DNA of 53,768 bases from Longimicrobium sp. Lineage in GTDB: Bacteria; Gemmatimonadota; Gemmatimonadetes; Longimicrobiales; Longimicrobiaceae. Location: assembly GCA_036389795.1 (NCBI GenBank), contig DASVWD010000274.1:1-53768 (forward strand), read 5' to 3'. Positions 1 to 9,128 of this stretch are shown here, in pieces (the first letter of the stretch is position 1; the number at the start of each line of letters is the position of its first letter). A program made the position numbers and the translations under genes. Under the pieces are notes generated by a model that saw nothing but the letters and a program-made list of their open reading frames with translations, was not told the DNA's origin and made no database searches.

Positions 1-110
1 AGCGGCCGACCGGTATGGCGGCAACGGGGGGCCACAGGGCAGAATTGGGCAGTCTGCCCCCGGGGATGATTTGCCCGGATCGCCCGGAGCTTGACAACGG
101 TGGCCTCATA

Positions 111-236
111 GAAGGGATGCGCGCCCGACAGGGCCGGGACGGCGCCGCCACACGGAGTTCGTGGCGGCGGCGGCCCGGCGCGGTCGGGCACGGTCGTAGC
201 GTGCCCTACCGCGCGCGCAGCCCGGCCCCCGGCACG
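111..236 (-). repeat. Dispersed intergenic repeat, family A (inverted copy)
   Basis: Read on the minus strand this segment carries the landmarks of three other intergenic segments in the window (14375-14482, 23701-23856, 34519-34675). These are a GGGCCGGGCTGCGCGCGCGG-like core, a GTAGGGCACG...CGTGCCC hairpin, and a final GGCCCTnCGGGCGCGCATCC end. It lies upstream of the M16 peptidase and does not look coding. The rest of bases 1-449 holds only a weak promoter candidate. Confidence 0.6.
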
Positions 237-348
237 GGGGACACGCCCGGAGACGGGGTGAAGTTCCGCCGTTGCGTGCCTGCCGGGCGGCTCGCGGTGG
301 GAAAGGACCGCGGCGGCGGCGCAATTTGTCCGCTCCGTACCAATTTTC

Positions 349-377
349 TTGACGCGAGCCGGCGGAAACAGAAGATT
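349..377 (+). promoter_or_regulatory. Candidate sigma70-type promoter for the M16 peptidase
   Basis: TTGACG (349-354) is followed after 17 bases by AAGATT (372-377), about 70 bases before the ATG of the peptidase gene. The -35 box is good but the -10 box matches only three of six consensus positions, so this is a weak call made from position and spacing. Confidence 0.25.
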
Positions 378-449
378 CCCCGAGATCCCTGCGACCGTTC
401 CTCCGTCGCCCCGCTTTCCCCGCCCGTTCCCCTCACCACCCAGAGGACC

Positions 450-3221
450 ATGAGACAACGGACCATTCCGCGGCCGGTGCGCGCGGTGCTGCTGGCGTCG
501 GCGCTGGCGCTCCCCGCGGCGCTCCCGGCGCAGCAGCAGCGCGGCGGCGCCCAGAGCACGGCCGGCATCGACATCCCCTTCCAGAAGTTCGTGCTCCCCA
601 ACGGGCTCACGCTCATCGTGCACGAGGACCACAAGGCCCCGATCGCGGCGGTGAACGTGTGGTACCACGTGGGCTCGAAGAACGAGCGCCCGGGACGCAC
701 CGGGTTCGCGCACCTGTTCGAGCACCTGATGTTCAACGGGAGCGAGAACTTCAACAACGACTACTTCCAGGCGGTGGAGCCGATCGGGGCCACCGACCTG
801 AACGGCACCACCAACAGCGACCGCACCAACTACTTCCAGAACGTGCCGGTGTCGGCGCTGGACCGCATCCTGTGGCTGGAGTCGGACCGCATGGGGCACC
901 TGCTGGGCGCCATCGACCAGCCCAAGCTGGACGAGCAGCGCGGCGTGGTGCAGAACGAGAAGCGGCAGGGCGAGAACGAGCCGTACGGGCGGGTGGGCGA
1001 GCTGATCGCGCGCAGCACCTTCCCGGCGAACCACCCGTACTCGTGGACCGTGATCGGGTCGATGGAGGACCTGAACGCGGCCAAGCTGGAGGACGTGCAC
1101 GAGTGGTTCCGCAACTACTACGGGGCCGCCAACGCGGTGATCGTGGTGGCGGGCGACGTGAACCCGGCCGAGGTCAAGCGCAAGGTGGAGCAGTACTTCG
1201 GCGACATCCCGGCGGGGCCGCCGGTGACGGTGCCGGGGCGCTGGGTGGCCAAGCGCACGGGGGTGCAGCGGGCCCGCATGCAGGACCGGGTGCCGCAGGC
1301 GCGCGTCTACCAGGTGTGGAACGTCCCCGAGTGGGGCTCGCTGGAGGGGACGCAGCTGCAGCTGGTGGGGAGCATCCTGGGCGGCGGCAAGACCAGCCGG
1401 CTGTACAAGCGGCTGGTGTACGACGAGCAGATCGCCACCAACGTTTCGGCGGGGGCGGGACTGCGCGAGATCGCGGGGCAGTTCACCGTGACCGCCACCG
1501 TGAAGCCGGGGGTGGACCCGGCGCGGGTGGAGCGCGCCATCACCGAGGAGGTGCAGAAGTTCCTGGCCGAGGGGCCCACCGCCGCTGAAGTTGCGCGGGT
1601 GAAGACGGAGTTCCGCGCCGGCTTCATCCGCGGCATCGAGCGCATCGGCGGCTTCGGCGGCAAGAGCGACGTGCTGGCCAACAACATGGTGTACGGCGGC
1701 CGGCCGGACTTCTACCGCACCACGCTGGACCGCGTGGCCGCGGCCGCGCCGGGCGACCTGCAGCGGGCGGCGCGCGACTGGCTCTCCGACGGGGTGTACA
1801 TCCTGACGGTGGAGCCGTTCCCGCAGTACACGGCGGCGCAGCAGGGGGCGGACCGCTCCCGCCTCCCCGAGGTGGCGGCGCCGCCGGCGCCGCGCTTCCC
1901 GGCGGCCCGGACGGCCACGCTCTCCAACGGGCTCAGGGTGATGGTGGTCGAGCGCGACGCGGTGCCCGTCGTCAACTTCAACCTGCTGGTGAACGCGGGC
2001 TACGCGGCCGACCAGGGCGGCCAGCCGGGGACGGCGCGGCTCACCAGCGACATGATGGACGAGGGGACGCGCACCCGGGGGTCGCTCGAGCTCAGCGAGG
2101 AGCTGGCGCGGCTGGGGGCGGCGCTCTTCACGGGGGCCAACCTGGACCAGTCGACCGTCAGCCTCTCGGCGCTCAGGGAGAACCTGGACGCGTCGCTGGA
2201 GCTGTTCGCCGACGTGGTGCTGAACCCGTCGTTCCCGGAGGCCGACTTCCAGCGGCTGAAGGCGCTGCAGCTGGCGGCGATCCAGCAGGAGCGGGTGTCG
2301 CCGTTCGCGATGGCGCAGCGGGTGATGCCCGCGATCCTCTACGGGCAGGGCCACGCCTACGGCAACCCCTTCTCGGGGTCGGGGAACGAGCGCTCGCTGG
2401 CGGCGATCACGCGCAACGACCTGGCGCGCTTCCACCAGACCTGGTTCCGGCCCAACAACGCCACGCTGGTGGTGGTGGGCGCCACCACGCTGGAGGAGAT
2501 CACGCCCAAGCTGGAGCGGCTCTTCCGCGGCTGGGCGCGCGGCGACGTGCCGCGCAAGAACATCCCCGACGTCACCCCGCCCGAGCGGCCCACGGTGTAC
2601 CTGATCGACCGGCCGGGCTCGCAGCAGTCGCTGATCATGGCCGCGCACGTGGCGCCGCCGAAGAACAACCCGCAGGAGGTGGCGTACGGGGTGGTGGCCG
2701 ACGTGCTGGGCGGCAGCTTCATCTCGCGCATCAACATGAACCTGCGCGAGGACAAGCACTGGTCGTACGGCTCGGGCGCCTTCTTCATGGACGCGGCGGG
2801 GCAGCGCCCGTTCGTGGCGTACGCGCCGGTGCAGACGGACAAGACCAAGGAGTCGCTCCAGGAGGTGATGAAGGAGCTGCGCGAGATCACCAGCCGGCGC
2901 CCGATCACGGCCGAGGAGCTGGCCAAGTCGCAGAACACGCTGATCCTGAGCCTGCCGGGGCAGTGGGAGACGAGCGGGGCGGTGGCGGGCTCGCTGGGGC
3001 AGATTGTGCGCTTCGGGCTGCCGGAGGACTACTTCCTCAAGTATCCCGACGCGGTGCGCGCGCTGAACCTGGACATGGTGCACACGGCCACCGGGGTGGT
3101 CCGCCCCGGTAACCTGGTGTGGATCGTGGTGGGCGACCGCTCCAAGATCGAGGCCGGGATCCGCCAGCTGAACGTGGGCGAGGTCCGCGTGATCGACGCG
3201 GACGGCAACCCGGTGAGCTGA
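450..3221 (+). CDS. M16 family (insulinase/pitrilysin) zinc metallopeptidase, two-module
   Basis: Secreted or periplasmic zinc protease of about 923 residues. The ATG at 450 begins a signal peptide (hydrophobic stretch ending near residue 28, ALPAQQQ). An upstream in-frame extension is rejected because it crosses a dispersed repeat. The first M16 module carries the inverted zinc motif HLFEH at residues 88-92, inside the typical GRTGFAHLFEHLMFNG context. A second M16-like module starts near residue 485 (TLSNGLRVMVVERD) and has lost HxxEH (TSDMMDEG there). This is the usual arrangement of an active plus a structural half that clamp peptide substrates. It is probably monocistronic, followed by hairpins and a strong terminator-like stem at 3316-3350. 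Substrate is unknown; the family degrades small peptides or helps envelope protein turnover. Confidence 0.95.
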   Translation: MRQRTIPRPVRAVLLASALALPAALPAQQQRGGAQSTAGIDIPFQKFVLPNGLTLIVHEDHKAPIAAVNVWYHVGSKNERPGRTGFAHLFEHLMFNGSENFNNDYFQAVEPIGATDLNGTTNSDRTNYFQNVPVSALDRILWLESDRMGHLLGAIDQPKLDEQRGVVQNEKRQGENEPYGRVGELIARSTFPANHPYSWTVIGSMEDLNAAKLEDVHEWFRNYYGAANAVIVVAGDVNPAEVKRKVEQYFGDIPAGPPVTVPGRWVAKRTGVQRARMQDRVPQARVYQVWNVPEWGSLEGTQLQLVGSILGGGKTSRLYKRLVYDEQIATNVSAGAGLREIAGQFTVTATVKPGVDPARVERAITEEVQKFLAEGPTAAEVARVKTEFRAGFIRGIERIGGFGGKSDVLANNMVYGGRPDFYRTTLDRVAAAAPGDLQRAARDWLSDGVYILTVEPFPQYTAAQQGADRSRLPEVAAPPAPRFPAARTATLSNGLRVMVVERDAVPVVNFNLLVNAGYAADQGGQPGTARLTSDMMDEGTRTRGSLELSEELARLGAALFTGANLDQSTVSLSALRENLDASLELFADVVLNPSFPEADFQRLKALQLAAIQQERVSPFAMAQRVMPAILYGQGHAYGNPFSGSGNERSLAAITRNDLARFHQTWFRPNNATLVVVGATTLEEITPKLERLFRGWARGDVPRKNIPDVTPPERPTVYLIDRPGSQQSLIMAAHVAPPKNNPQEVAYGVVADVLGGSFISRINMNLREDKHWSYGSGAFFMDAAGQRPFVAYAPVQTDKTKESLQEVMKELREITSRRPITAEELAKSQNTLILSLPGQWETSGAVAGSLGQIVRFGLPEDYFLKYPDAVRALNLDMVHTATGVVRPGNLVWIVVGDRSKIEAGIRQLNVGEVRVIDADGNPVS

Positions 3222-3235
3222 TCCGGGAACGGCGG

Positions 3236-3300
3236 TCTCACGCAGAGTCAGCAGAGTCAGCAGAGTCAGTAGAGAACGACTTCGCCGGCTCTGCGTGAGA
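3236..3300. repeat. Hairpin repeat with 9-bp GTCAGCAGA units (CACGCAGAG class)
   Basis: A perfect 12-bp inverted repeat (TCTCACGCAGAG at 3236-3247 against 3289-3300) encloses nearly three copies of GTCAGCAGA. It belongs to the same class as the long hairpins at 3385-3456, 21443-21513 and 28666-28729. Confidence 0.7.
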
Positions 3301-3315
3301 GAAGTTTGATCGGAA

Positions 3316-3358
3316 GGACCGCCCGTCCGGAGGATCGTGACGGGCGGTCCGCTTTCCT
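3316..3358 (+). terminator. Intrinsic terminator-like hairpin after the M16 gene
   Basis: GGACCGCCCGTC (3316-3327) pairs perfectly with 3339-3350 around an 11-base loop and is followed by GCTTTCCTC. The T-tract is poor but the stem is strong and lies about 95 bases after the stop codon. Confidence 0.65.
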
Positions 3359-3384
3359 CGTCAGGCTGCCGATGCTGGAATGAT

Positions 3385-3456
3385 CACACGGAGTCAACGG
3401 AGTCAACGGAGAAACCCCTCGTCGCTGTTCTCCGTTGACTCCGTTAACTCCGTGTG
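3385..3456. repeat. Long hairpin repeat (CGGAGTCAA class)
   Basis: Two 29-base arms (3385-3413 and 3428-3456) are reverse complements with a single mismatch. Each arm is built of CGGAGTCAA units and the loop is 14 bases. It is a dispersed element, also seen at 21443-21513. No coding content is seen between 3222 and 3535. Confidence 0.75.
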
Positions 3457-3535
3457 AGACAAGCCGGTTCGGAGCCTGGCTCCGAACGACGGGGTGTCCC
3501 ACGGCGCGCACTACGGACGTTCTCTGGCGGCTTCC

Positions 3536-4345
3536 ATGCCGATGGACCTTCGAAAACCGCCTTTCATCCTCACCCGAAGTCTTCCCTTGAACGCGAGATT
3601 CGCTCTTCCGGCCCTGCTGGCGCTCTGCGCCTGCGCGCCGGTGGTCACCCACGGGCCGCGCGTGCACCCGGGACCCGACCTGCACCTCACCGCGGGGACG
3701 CTGCGGCTGCTGTGCGACACGCCGTGCGGCGACGGGGGCATCCTCCCGCGCACGGGCGTCGGGATGCGCTACGGCTGGACCTCGCGCGACTCGGCGAGCG
3801 TGGGGATCCTGGCGGGGCTCTCGATGCCGGTGTTCGACGTGCTGAACCCGGAGCTGGACCTGTACGTGCAGGCGCCCGCCGGGCCCACCGCGCCGGTAAT
3901 GGGGATCGGGGTGGCGAGCGCCGTGAAGTACACCATGCCGTACGTGCAGCTCGGGTGGGACCCGCCCGCCGGGGTGGGCGCGTACGCGACCGTGGGGTAC
4001 ACGTGGTACTGGAGCAACCCGGAGTGGAACATCGACGGCGTGCCCGATGACTCGCTCTACCGCGCGCCGCGCTACTTCTCGCCCATGCTCTCGCTGCGCC
4101 TCCCCGGCGAGGCGGCGGCGATGACGATCTACCTCTCCGGCGCCTTCGGCTCGTTCAGCGAGCAGCGGATGGAGTTCGTCGAAGGCCAGCCGGAGCCTTT
4201 GATCACGCAGGAGCGCCGCCCCTTGCGCCTGCTGATGACGGGCGTGGTGCTCAACACGCCGCTGGAGGGGATGTTCTTCCCCGCGCGGCGCCCCCGGCCG
4301 ATCCCGCCGCCGGTCGGCGCGCGCGTGCCGGCTCCGGTGCAGTGA
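3536..4345 (+). CDS. Putative lipoprotein / secreted protein of unknown function
   Basis: About 269 residues from the ATG at 3536. An earlier in-frame ATG at 3494 would add 14 residues without signal character. The N-terminus reads ...FALPALLALCACAPV, a signal peptide with a cysteine in lipobox-like position, so export and lipidation are likely. The mature part is rich in alternating hydrophobic/polar stretches and aromatics (VGAYATVGYTWYWSNPEWN), which suggests a beta-rich envelope protein. A Cys pair (LLCDTPCGD) sits near residue 60. I recognise no family. An AGTGCGTT repeat tract starts at its stop codon. Confidence 0.7.
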   Translation: MPMDLRKPPFILTRSLPLNARFALPALLALCACAPVVTHGPRVHPGPDLHLTAGTLRLLCDTPCGDGGILPRTGVGMRYGWTSRDSASVGILAGLSMPVFDVLNPELDLYVQAPAGPTAPVMGIGVASAVKYTMPYVQLGWDPPAGVGAYATVGYTWYWSNPEWNIDGVPDDSLYRAPRYFSPMLSLRLPGEAAAMTIYLSGAFGSFSEQRMEFVEGQPEPLITQERRPLRLLMTGVVLNTPLEGMFFPARRPRPIPPPVGARVPAPVQ

Positions 4346-4384
4346 GTGCGTTAGTGCGTTAGTGCGTTAGTGCGTTAGTGCGTT
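4345..4384 (+). repeat. Five tandem AGTGCGTT octamers
   Basis: Exactly five copies of the octamer AGTGCGTT run from 4345 to 4384, starting at the last base of the preceding stop codon. A related tract in inverse orientation (CACGCACT units) lies at 4483-4516, just before the ABC ATPase gene. The two tracts could pair across the intervening ~100 bases. Confidence 0.85.
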
Positions 4385-4482
4385 GGTGGGCGCCGCTCCG
4401 CTCGGCGCGGTCCGTGGGCCCGGCGCCGGAGGGAGATTGCGCGATCCGTCCGCGCAGGCCAGACTCCTCCCGGCCCGCGGTC

Positions 4483-4516
4483 ACGCACTTCCGCACTCAC
4501 GCACTCACGCACTTCG
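4483..4516 (-). repeat. Inverse CACGCACT octamer tract
   Basis: Degenerate repeats of CACGCACT / CCGCACT occupy the 5' leader just upstream of the ABC transporter ATG at 4523. They are the reverse complement of the AGTGCGTT tract at 4345-4384. Confidence 0.6.
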
Positions 4517-4522
4517 GTTTTC

Positions 4523-5533
4523 ATGCAGCTCGTCATCGAAAACCTCTCCAAGACCTACCCCAACGGCACCGTCGCCCTGCGCGACGTCTCGCTCACGATC
4601 CCGCCGGGGATGTTCGGGCTCCTGGGGCCCAACGGGGCGGGGAAGAGCACGCTCATGCGCATCCTGGCCACGCTCCAGGACCCCGACGCGGGAGGGAGCG
4701 CGCGGCTCGGCGGCACCGACGTGCTGCGCGACCACGAGGCGGTGCGCCGCACGCTGGGCTACCTGCCGCAGGAGTTCGGGCTCTATCCCAAGGCCGGCGC
4801 GCAGGAGATGCTCGACCACTTCGCGCTGCTCAAGGGGATCGTGGACCGGCGCGAGCGGAAGGCGGTGGTGGAGGCGCTGCTCCGGCAGACCAACCTGTGG
4901 GAGGCGCGCTACCTCAGGCTGGGGAGCTTCTCGGGGGGGATGCGGCAGCGCTTCGGGATCGCCGTGGCGCTGATCGGCAACCCGCGGCTCATCATCGTCG
5001 ACGAGCCCACGGCGGGGCTGGACCCGGCCGAGCGCGCCCGCTTCCTGAACCTGCTGGCCGAGCTGGGCGAGAACGCGGTGGTCATCCTCTCCACCCACAT
5101 CGTGGAGGACGTGAGCGACCTCTGCCGGCGCATGGCGGTGATCGTGGGCGGGCGCATCCTGCTGGAGGCCGAGCCGGCGCACGCGGTGGAGTCGATCCGC
5201 GGCAGGGTCTGGCAGCGGCAGGTGGAGCGCGAGGAGCTGCCGGCGCTGGAAGAGCGGCACGCGGTGATCTCCACCATGCTCTCCGGCGGCCGCACCCTGG
5301 TGCACGTCTACGCGGACGAGCGGCCGGACCCCTCGTTCGAGCCGGTGGAGCCGGACCTCAAGGACGTCTACTTCACCGTCATCCGCGGCATCCCGATCCC
5401 CCTCGCGGCGGGAGCGTCCGGCCCCGCGGCGCCGGAGGCCGGCGACGCGCTGGTGATCGAGTCGCGCGTGGTGCTGGGCGGAGGGCGGCCGGCGGAGGCG
5501 CCCCGGGCGTCCGGCGAAGCGGGGGCGCCGTGA
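4523..5533 (+). CDS. ABC transporter ATP-binding protein
   Basis: ATPase of 336 residues for an ABC-2-type exporter. Visible motifs are Walker A GPNGAGKST (residues 35-43), Q-loop Q83, signature SGGMRQR (137-143), Walker B LIIVDE (156-161) with a D-loop, and the H-loop His in STHIVED (residue 192). Beyond about residue 220 is a less conserved C-terminal extension ending in a Gly/Ala/Pro-rich tail. Its TGA overlaps the GTG start of the next gene, so the two are translationally coupled. The partner is the large permease/M1-peptidase fusion, which defines this ABC system. The transported substrate is not evident. Confidence 0.95.
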   Translation: MQLVIENLSKTYPNGTVALRDVSLTIPPGMFGLLGPNGAGKSTLMRILATLQDPDAGGSARLGGTDVLRDHEAVRRTLGYLPQEFGLYPKAGAQEMLDHFALLKGIVDRRERKAVVEALLRQTNLWEARYLRLGSFSGGMRQRFGIAVALIGNPRLIIVDEPTAGLDPAERARFLNLLAELGENAVVILSTHIVEDVSDLCRRMAVIVGGRILLEAEPAHAVESIRGRVWQRQVEREELPALEERHAVISTMLSGGRTLVHVYADERPDPSFEPVEPDLKDVYFTVIRGIPIPLAAGASGPAAPEAGDALVIESRVVLGGGRPAEAPRASGEAGAP

Positions 5534-8500
5534 GGGCGGTGCCGCGGCTGGCCGCGTTCGAGGCGCGCTACCAGCTCCGGCGCGTCTCGCCCTGGGTGTT
5601 CCTGCTGGTGCTGGCCGGGATCTCGTTCCTGACCACCAGCATGGCGGGCGGCGCGTGGTCGGCGTTCGACTTCAACCGCGTGCTGTGGATCAACTCGCCG
5701 GCGTTCGTGGCGGCCGCGCTGCTGCGGGCGTCGATCCTGGCCGTGCCGATCGTGGCGGGGATCGCGGGGACCGCCGTGCAGCGCGACTTCCAGACGGTCG
5801 CGCACCCGCTCTTCTTCACCACCCCGGTCCGCCCGCGCGACTACCTGCTGGGGCGCTGGCTGGGCGCGGTGGGGGCGACCCTGGTGGTTCTCACCGGCAT
5901 CCCGCTGGGGGTGCTGGCCGCCTGCGCCTGGCCGTCCGTGAACCCGGACCTCGTCGGCCCCTTCCGCCCGGGCGCGTTCCTGGCGCCCTTCGCCTTCCTG
6001 GTCGTCCCCAACGTCCTCTTCACGGCGGCGCTCTTCGTGGCGCTGGCGCTCTCCACGCGGCGGATGCTGCCGGTGTACGTGGGCGGCCTGGCGCTCCTGG
6101 TGGCGTGGTCGATCGCCCGGCTCAGCCTGATGGCGGTGGACGCCGGGCCGGCGGGGGCGCTGCTGGACCCGTTCGGGAACACGGCGCTGGCCCGAGCCAC
6201 GCGCTACTGGACGGTGGCGGAGCGGAACACCCGCGACGTCCCCTGGCTGGGGCTGCTCGCGGCGAACCGGCTTCTCTGGCTGGGGGTGGGCGCGGCGGTG
6301 CTGGGCGCGTGCGCGCTGCACTTCCGCTTCCGCCACGCGGCGGAGGGGCGCGCCAGGGCCGCCTGGGACCCGGCCGCCGGGGCGCCGCCGCCGCCCGTGC
6401 TGCGCGTCCCCGCGGCGCGGCGCCGCTTCGACGCCGGCGCCCGGCTCCTGCAGCTCGCGGGCGAGACGCGGCGGGCGCTCTCGCAGGTGGTGGCGAACGT
6501 GTGGTTCCCGGTGCTGGTGGCGCTGGGGGTGCTGCTGGCGCTCACCATCGGCCGCTCGACCGACGCCGTCTACGGCACCCCCACCTACCCGGTGACCTAC
6601 CGGGTGCTGGAGGCGGTGCAGGGGAGCCTCACCCTCTTCGTGATCGTCATCATCGCCGTCTACGCGGGCGAGCTGGTGTGGAACGAGCGCGAGCTGCGCG
6701 CGGCGGGGATCCACGACGCGCTCCCGGTGCCCACCTGGCTCTCGCTGGCGGCGCGCTTCCTGGCGCTCCTGGCCGTGGTCGCCGCGCTGCAGGGCGTGGC
6801 GATGCTCTGCGGCGTCCTGCTGCAGGTGTCGCGGGGGTGGTACCGCTTCGAGCCGGGGCTGTACCTGTCCGAGCTGTTCGTGTACGGGCTGGCGGGGTGG
6901 GTGCCGGTCGTGGGGCTGGCGCTCTTCATCCAGGCGCTGGTCAACCACAAGTACGTGGGGCACTTCCTCTTCCTGCTGTGGGTGGTGGGCTCGCTGGTGC
7001 TGTACGGGCTGCTGGGGGTGGAGCACAACCTGGCCCTCTTCGGCTCGGCACCCAGCCTCACCTACTCGGACTTGAACGGCTACGGGCACGCGCTGGTGTC
7101 GTGGCGCTGGTTCACGCTCTACTGGGGGCTGTGGACGCTGCTGCTGGCCGCGGCCACGCACCTGCTCTGGGTGCGCGGGCAGGACGCGGGCGGGCGCTGG
7201 CGCCTGCGCGAGGCCCGGCGGCGGATGACGCGGCCCCTGCTGGCGGGGACGGCGCTGGCCGCCCTGCTGGTGCTGGCCACCGGCGGGTTCATCTACTACA
7301 ACACCGCCGTCCTCAACCACTTCGAGACCGACGACGAGGGCGAGCGGGTCCAGGCCGGGTACGAGAAGGACTACAAGCGCTGGGAGTGGGTCCCCCAGCC
7401 GCGGATCGCGGGGGCGCGGCTCGAGGTGGACATCTTCGCCGGGCGGCGCGACCTGCGGCTCCGCGGGACGTACCGGCTGGTGAACCGCTCGGGCGCGCGG
7501 ATCGACTCGGTGCACGTCGACCTGCTCAACTCGCTGCAGGTGCGCGAGCTGCGGCTGGACCGGCCGGCCGCGCGCGTGGTCTCCGACAGCGCCAGGGGCT
7601 ACTACGTCTTCCGGCTGGCGCGCCCGCTCCTCCCGGGCGACTCGGCGCAGCTCGTCTTCCACCTGGAGCACGACAGCCGCGGCTTCGAGAACGAGCCGTC
7701 GTATCAGCCGGTGGTGGGCAACGGCACCTTCTTCGACAGCCGGTGGCTGCCGGGGATCGGCTACAACCCCGACGGCGAGCTGGACGACCCCGGGGCGCGC
7801 GAGGAGCACCACCTCCCGCCCCGCCCCCGCGCGGCCCGGATCGACGACCCGCGGGCGCGGACGCGCAACTTCGTGGCGCGCGACGCCGATTGGATGGACT
7901 TCGAGGTGACGCTGAGCACCGACGCCGGGCAGACGGCCGTTGCGCCCGGCTACCTGCAGCGCGCGTGGACGGCGGGCGGGCGGCGCTTCTTCCACTACCG
8001 GATGGACGCGCCGATCCTGAACTTCTACGCCTTCCTCTCCGCCCGCTACCGGGTGCGGCGCGACCGCTGGGACGGGGTCTCCATCGAGGTCTACCACCAC
8101 CCGGGGCACGAATGGAACGTGGAGCGGATGGTCCGCTCGGTGCAGGCGTCGCTCGGCTACTACACGCGCGAGTTCGGGCCCTACCAGCACCGGCAGGTGC
8201 GCATCCTGGAGTTCCCGCGCTACGGCGAGTTCGCGCAGAGCTTCGACAACACCATCCCCTACTCCGAGGCCATCGGCTTCATCGCCGACGTGCGCGAGGG
8301 CGACATCGACTACCCGTTCTTCGTGACGGCGCACGAGGTGGCGCACCAGTGGTGGGGGCACCAGGTGGCGCCGGCCGACGTGCAGGGCGCGGCGATGCTC
8401 TCGGAGACGCTGGCCGAGTACGGCGCGCTGATGGTGATGGAGCGGGAGTACGGCCGGGAGCAGATCGGGCGCTTCCTGCGCTACGAGATGGACCAGTACC

Positions 8501-9105
8501 TGGAGGGGCGCGGCGCCGAGAGCCGCGGCGAGCTGCCGCTGATGCTGGTGGAGAACCAGCAGTACATCCACTACAACAAGGGCGCGCTGGCGATGTACGC
8601 GCTGCGCGACTGGATCGGGGAGGAGCGGGTGAACGGCGCGCTGCGGGCGTTCCTGCGCGAGTGGCGCTTCCGCGGCCCGCCGTACCCCACCGCGCGCGAC
8701 CTGGTGGCGCACCTGCGGGCGGCCACGCCGGACTCGCTGAAGCACGTCGTATCCGACCTCTTCGAGCACGTGACGCTCTACGAGAACCGGGCGGTGTCGG
8801 CGACGGCGCGGGAGCTGGGCGGGGGACGGTGGGAGGTGTCGCTCACCGTGCAGGCGGCCAAGCTGCGCGCCGACAGCCTGGGAGAAGAGACGCCGCAGCC
8901 GCTGGGCGACTGGATCGACGTGGGCGTCTACGCGGCGGGCGACCCCGAGCCTCTCTACCTGCGCAAGCACCGCGTCACGCGGGCCACGCAGACGATCCGC
9001 GTCGTCGTCGAGGGGCGCCCCGCGCGCGCCGGCATCGACCCGCTGCACAAGCTGATCGACCGGCGGATCGACGACAACGTGGTGGGGGTGACGGTGGGAA
9101 GATAG
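5530..9105 (+). CDS. ABC-2 permease fused to an M1-type zinc aminopeptidase domain
   Basis: About 1191 residues starting at the GTG at 5530, which overlaps the ATPase stop (GTGA). The first ~600 residues hold two sets of transmembrane helices, around residues 18-230 and 320-600. The rest is an extracytoplasmic M1 aminopeptidase-like domain. It carries HEVAH (residues 935-939) followed by QWWGHQ, and a Glu 20 residues after the second His in LSETLAEY, the arrangement typical of the M1-like domain of such fusions. A conserved NKG (YNKGALAMYALRD) follows. The family is seen in Bacteroidota, Acidobacteriota and Gemmatimonadota; its natural substrate is not established. A role linking peptide cleavage to export or membrane remodelling is inference. 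Confidence 0.93.
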   Translation: MRAVPRLAAFEARYQLRRVSPWVFLLVLAGISFLTTSMAGGAWSAFDFNRVLWINSPAFVAAALLRASILAVPIVAGIAGTAVQRDFQTVAHPLFFTTPVRPRDYLLGRWLGAVGATLVVLTGIPLGVLAACAWPSVNPDLVGPFRPGAFLAPFAFLVVPNVLFTAALFVALALSTRRMLPVYVGGLALLVAWSIARLSLMAVDAGPAGALLDPFGNTALARATRYWTVAERNTRDVPWLGLLAANRLLWLGVGAAVLGACALHFRFRHAAEGRARAAWDPAAGAPPPPVLRVPAARRRFDAGARLLQLAGETRRALSQVVANVWFPVLVALGVLLALTIGRSTDAVYGTPTYPVTYRVLEAVQGSLTLFVIVIIAVYAGELVWNERELRAAGIHDALPVPTWLSLAARFLALLAVVAALQGVAMLCGVLLQVSRGWYRFEPGLYLSELFVYGLAGWVPVVGLALFIQALVNHKYVGHFLFLLWVVGSLVLYGLLGVEHNLALFGSAPSLTYSDLNGYGHALVSWRWFTLYWGLWTLLLAAATHLLWVRGQDAGGRWRLREARRRMTRPLLAGTALAALLVLATGGFIYYNTAVLNHFETDDEGERVQAGYEKDYKRWEWVPQPRIAGARLEVDIFAGRRDLRLRGTYRLVNRSGARIDSVHVDLLNSLQVRELRLDRPAARVVSDSARGYYVFRLARPLLPGDSAQLVFHLEHDSRGFENEPSYQPVVGNGTFFDSRWLPGIGYNPDGELDDPGAREEHHLPPRPRAARIDDPRARTRNFVARDADWMDFEVTLSTDAGQTAVAPGYLQRAWTAGGRRFFHYRMDAPILNFYAFLSARYRVRRDRWDGVSIEVYHHPGHEWNVERMVRSVQASLGYYTREFGPYQHRQVRILEFPRYGEFAQSFDNTIPYSEAIGFIADVREGDIDYPFFVTAHEVAHQWWGHQVAPADVQGAAMLSETLAEYGALMVMEREYGREQIGRFLRYEMDQYLEGRGAESRGELPLMLVENQQYIHYNKGALAMYALRDWIGEERVNGALRAFLREWRFRGPPYPTARDLVAHLRAATPDSLKHVVSDLFEHVTLYENRAVSATARELGGGRWEVSLTVQAAKLRADSLGEETPQPLGDWIDVGVYAAGDPEPLYLRKHRVTRATQTIRVVVEGRPARAGIDPLHKLIDRRIDDNVVGVTVGR

Positions 9106-9128
9106 CCCGCGAGGGTGGGAGAGAGGGG

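Noticed and set aside
15-449. N-terminal extension of the M16 peptidase to base 15
   Set aside because: The extension crosses a dispersed repeat, lacks coding character, and a good signal peptide begins at 450.
5368-9048. 1226-residue ORF on the minus strand opposite the ABC/M1 fusion gene
   Set aside because: Its composition (runs of H, R, P, Q, E) is that of an antisense shadow in GC-rich DNA; the plus strand carries clear motifs.
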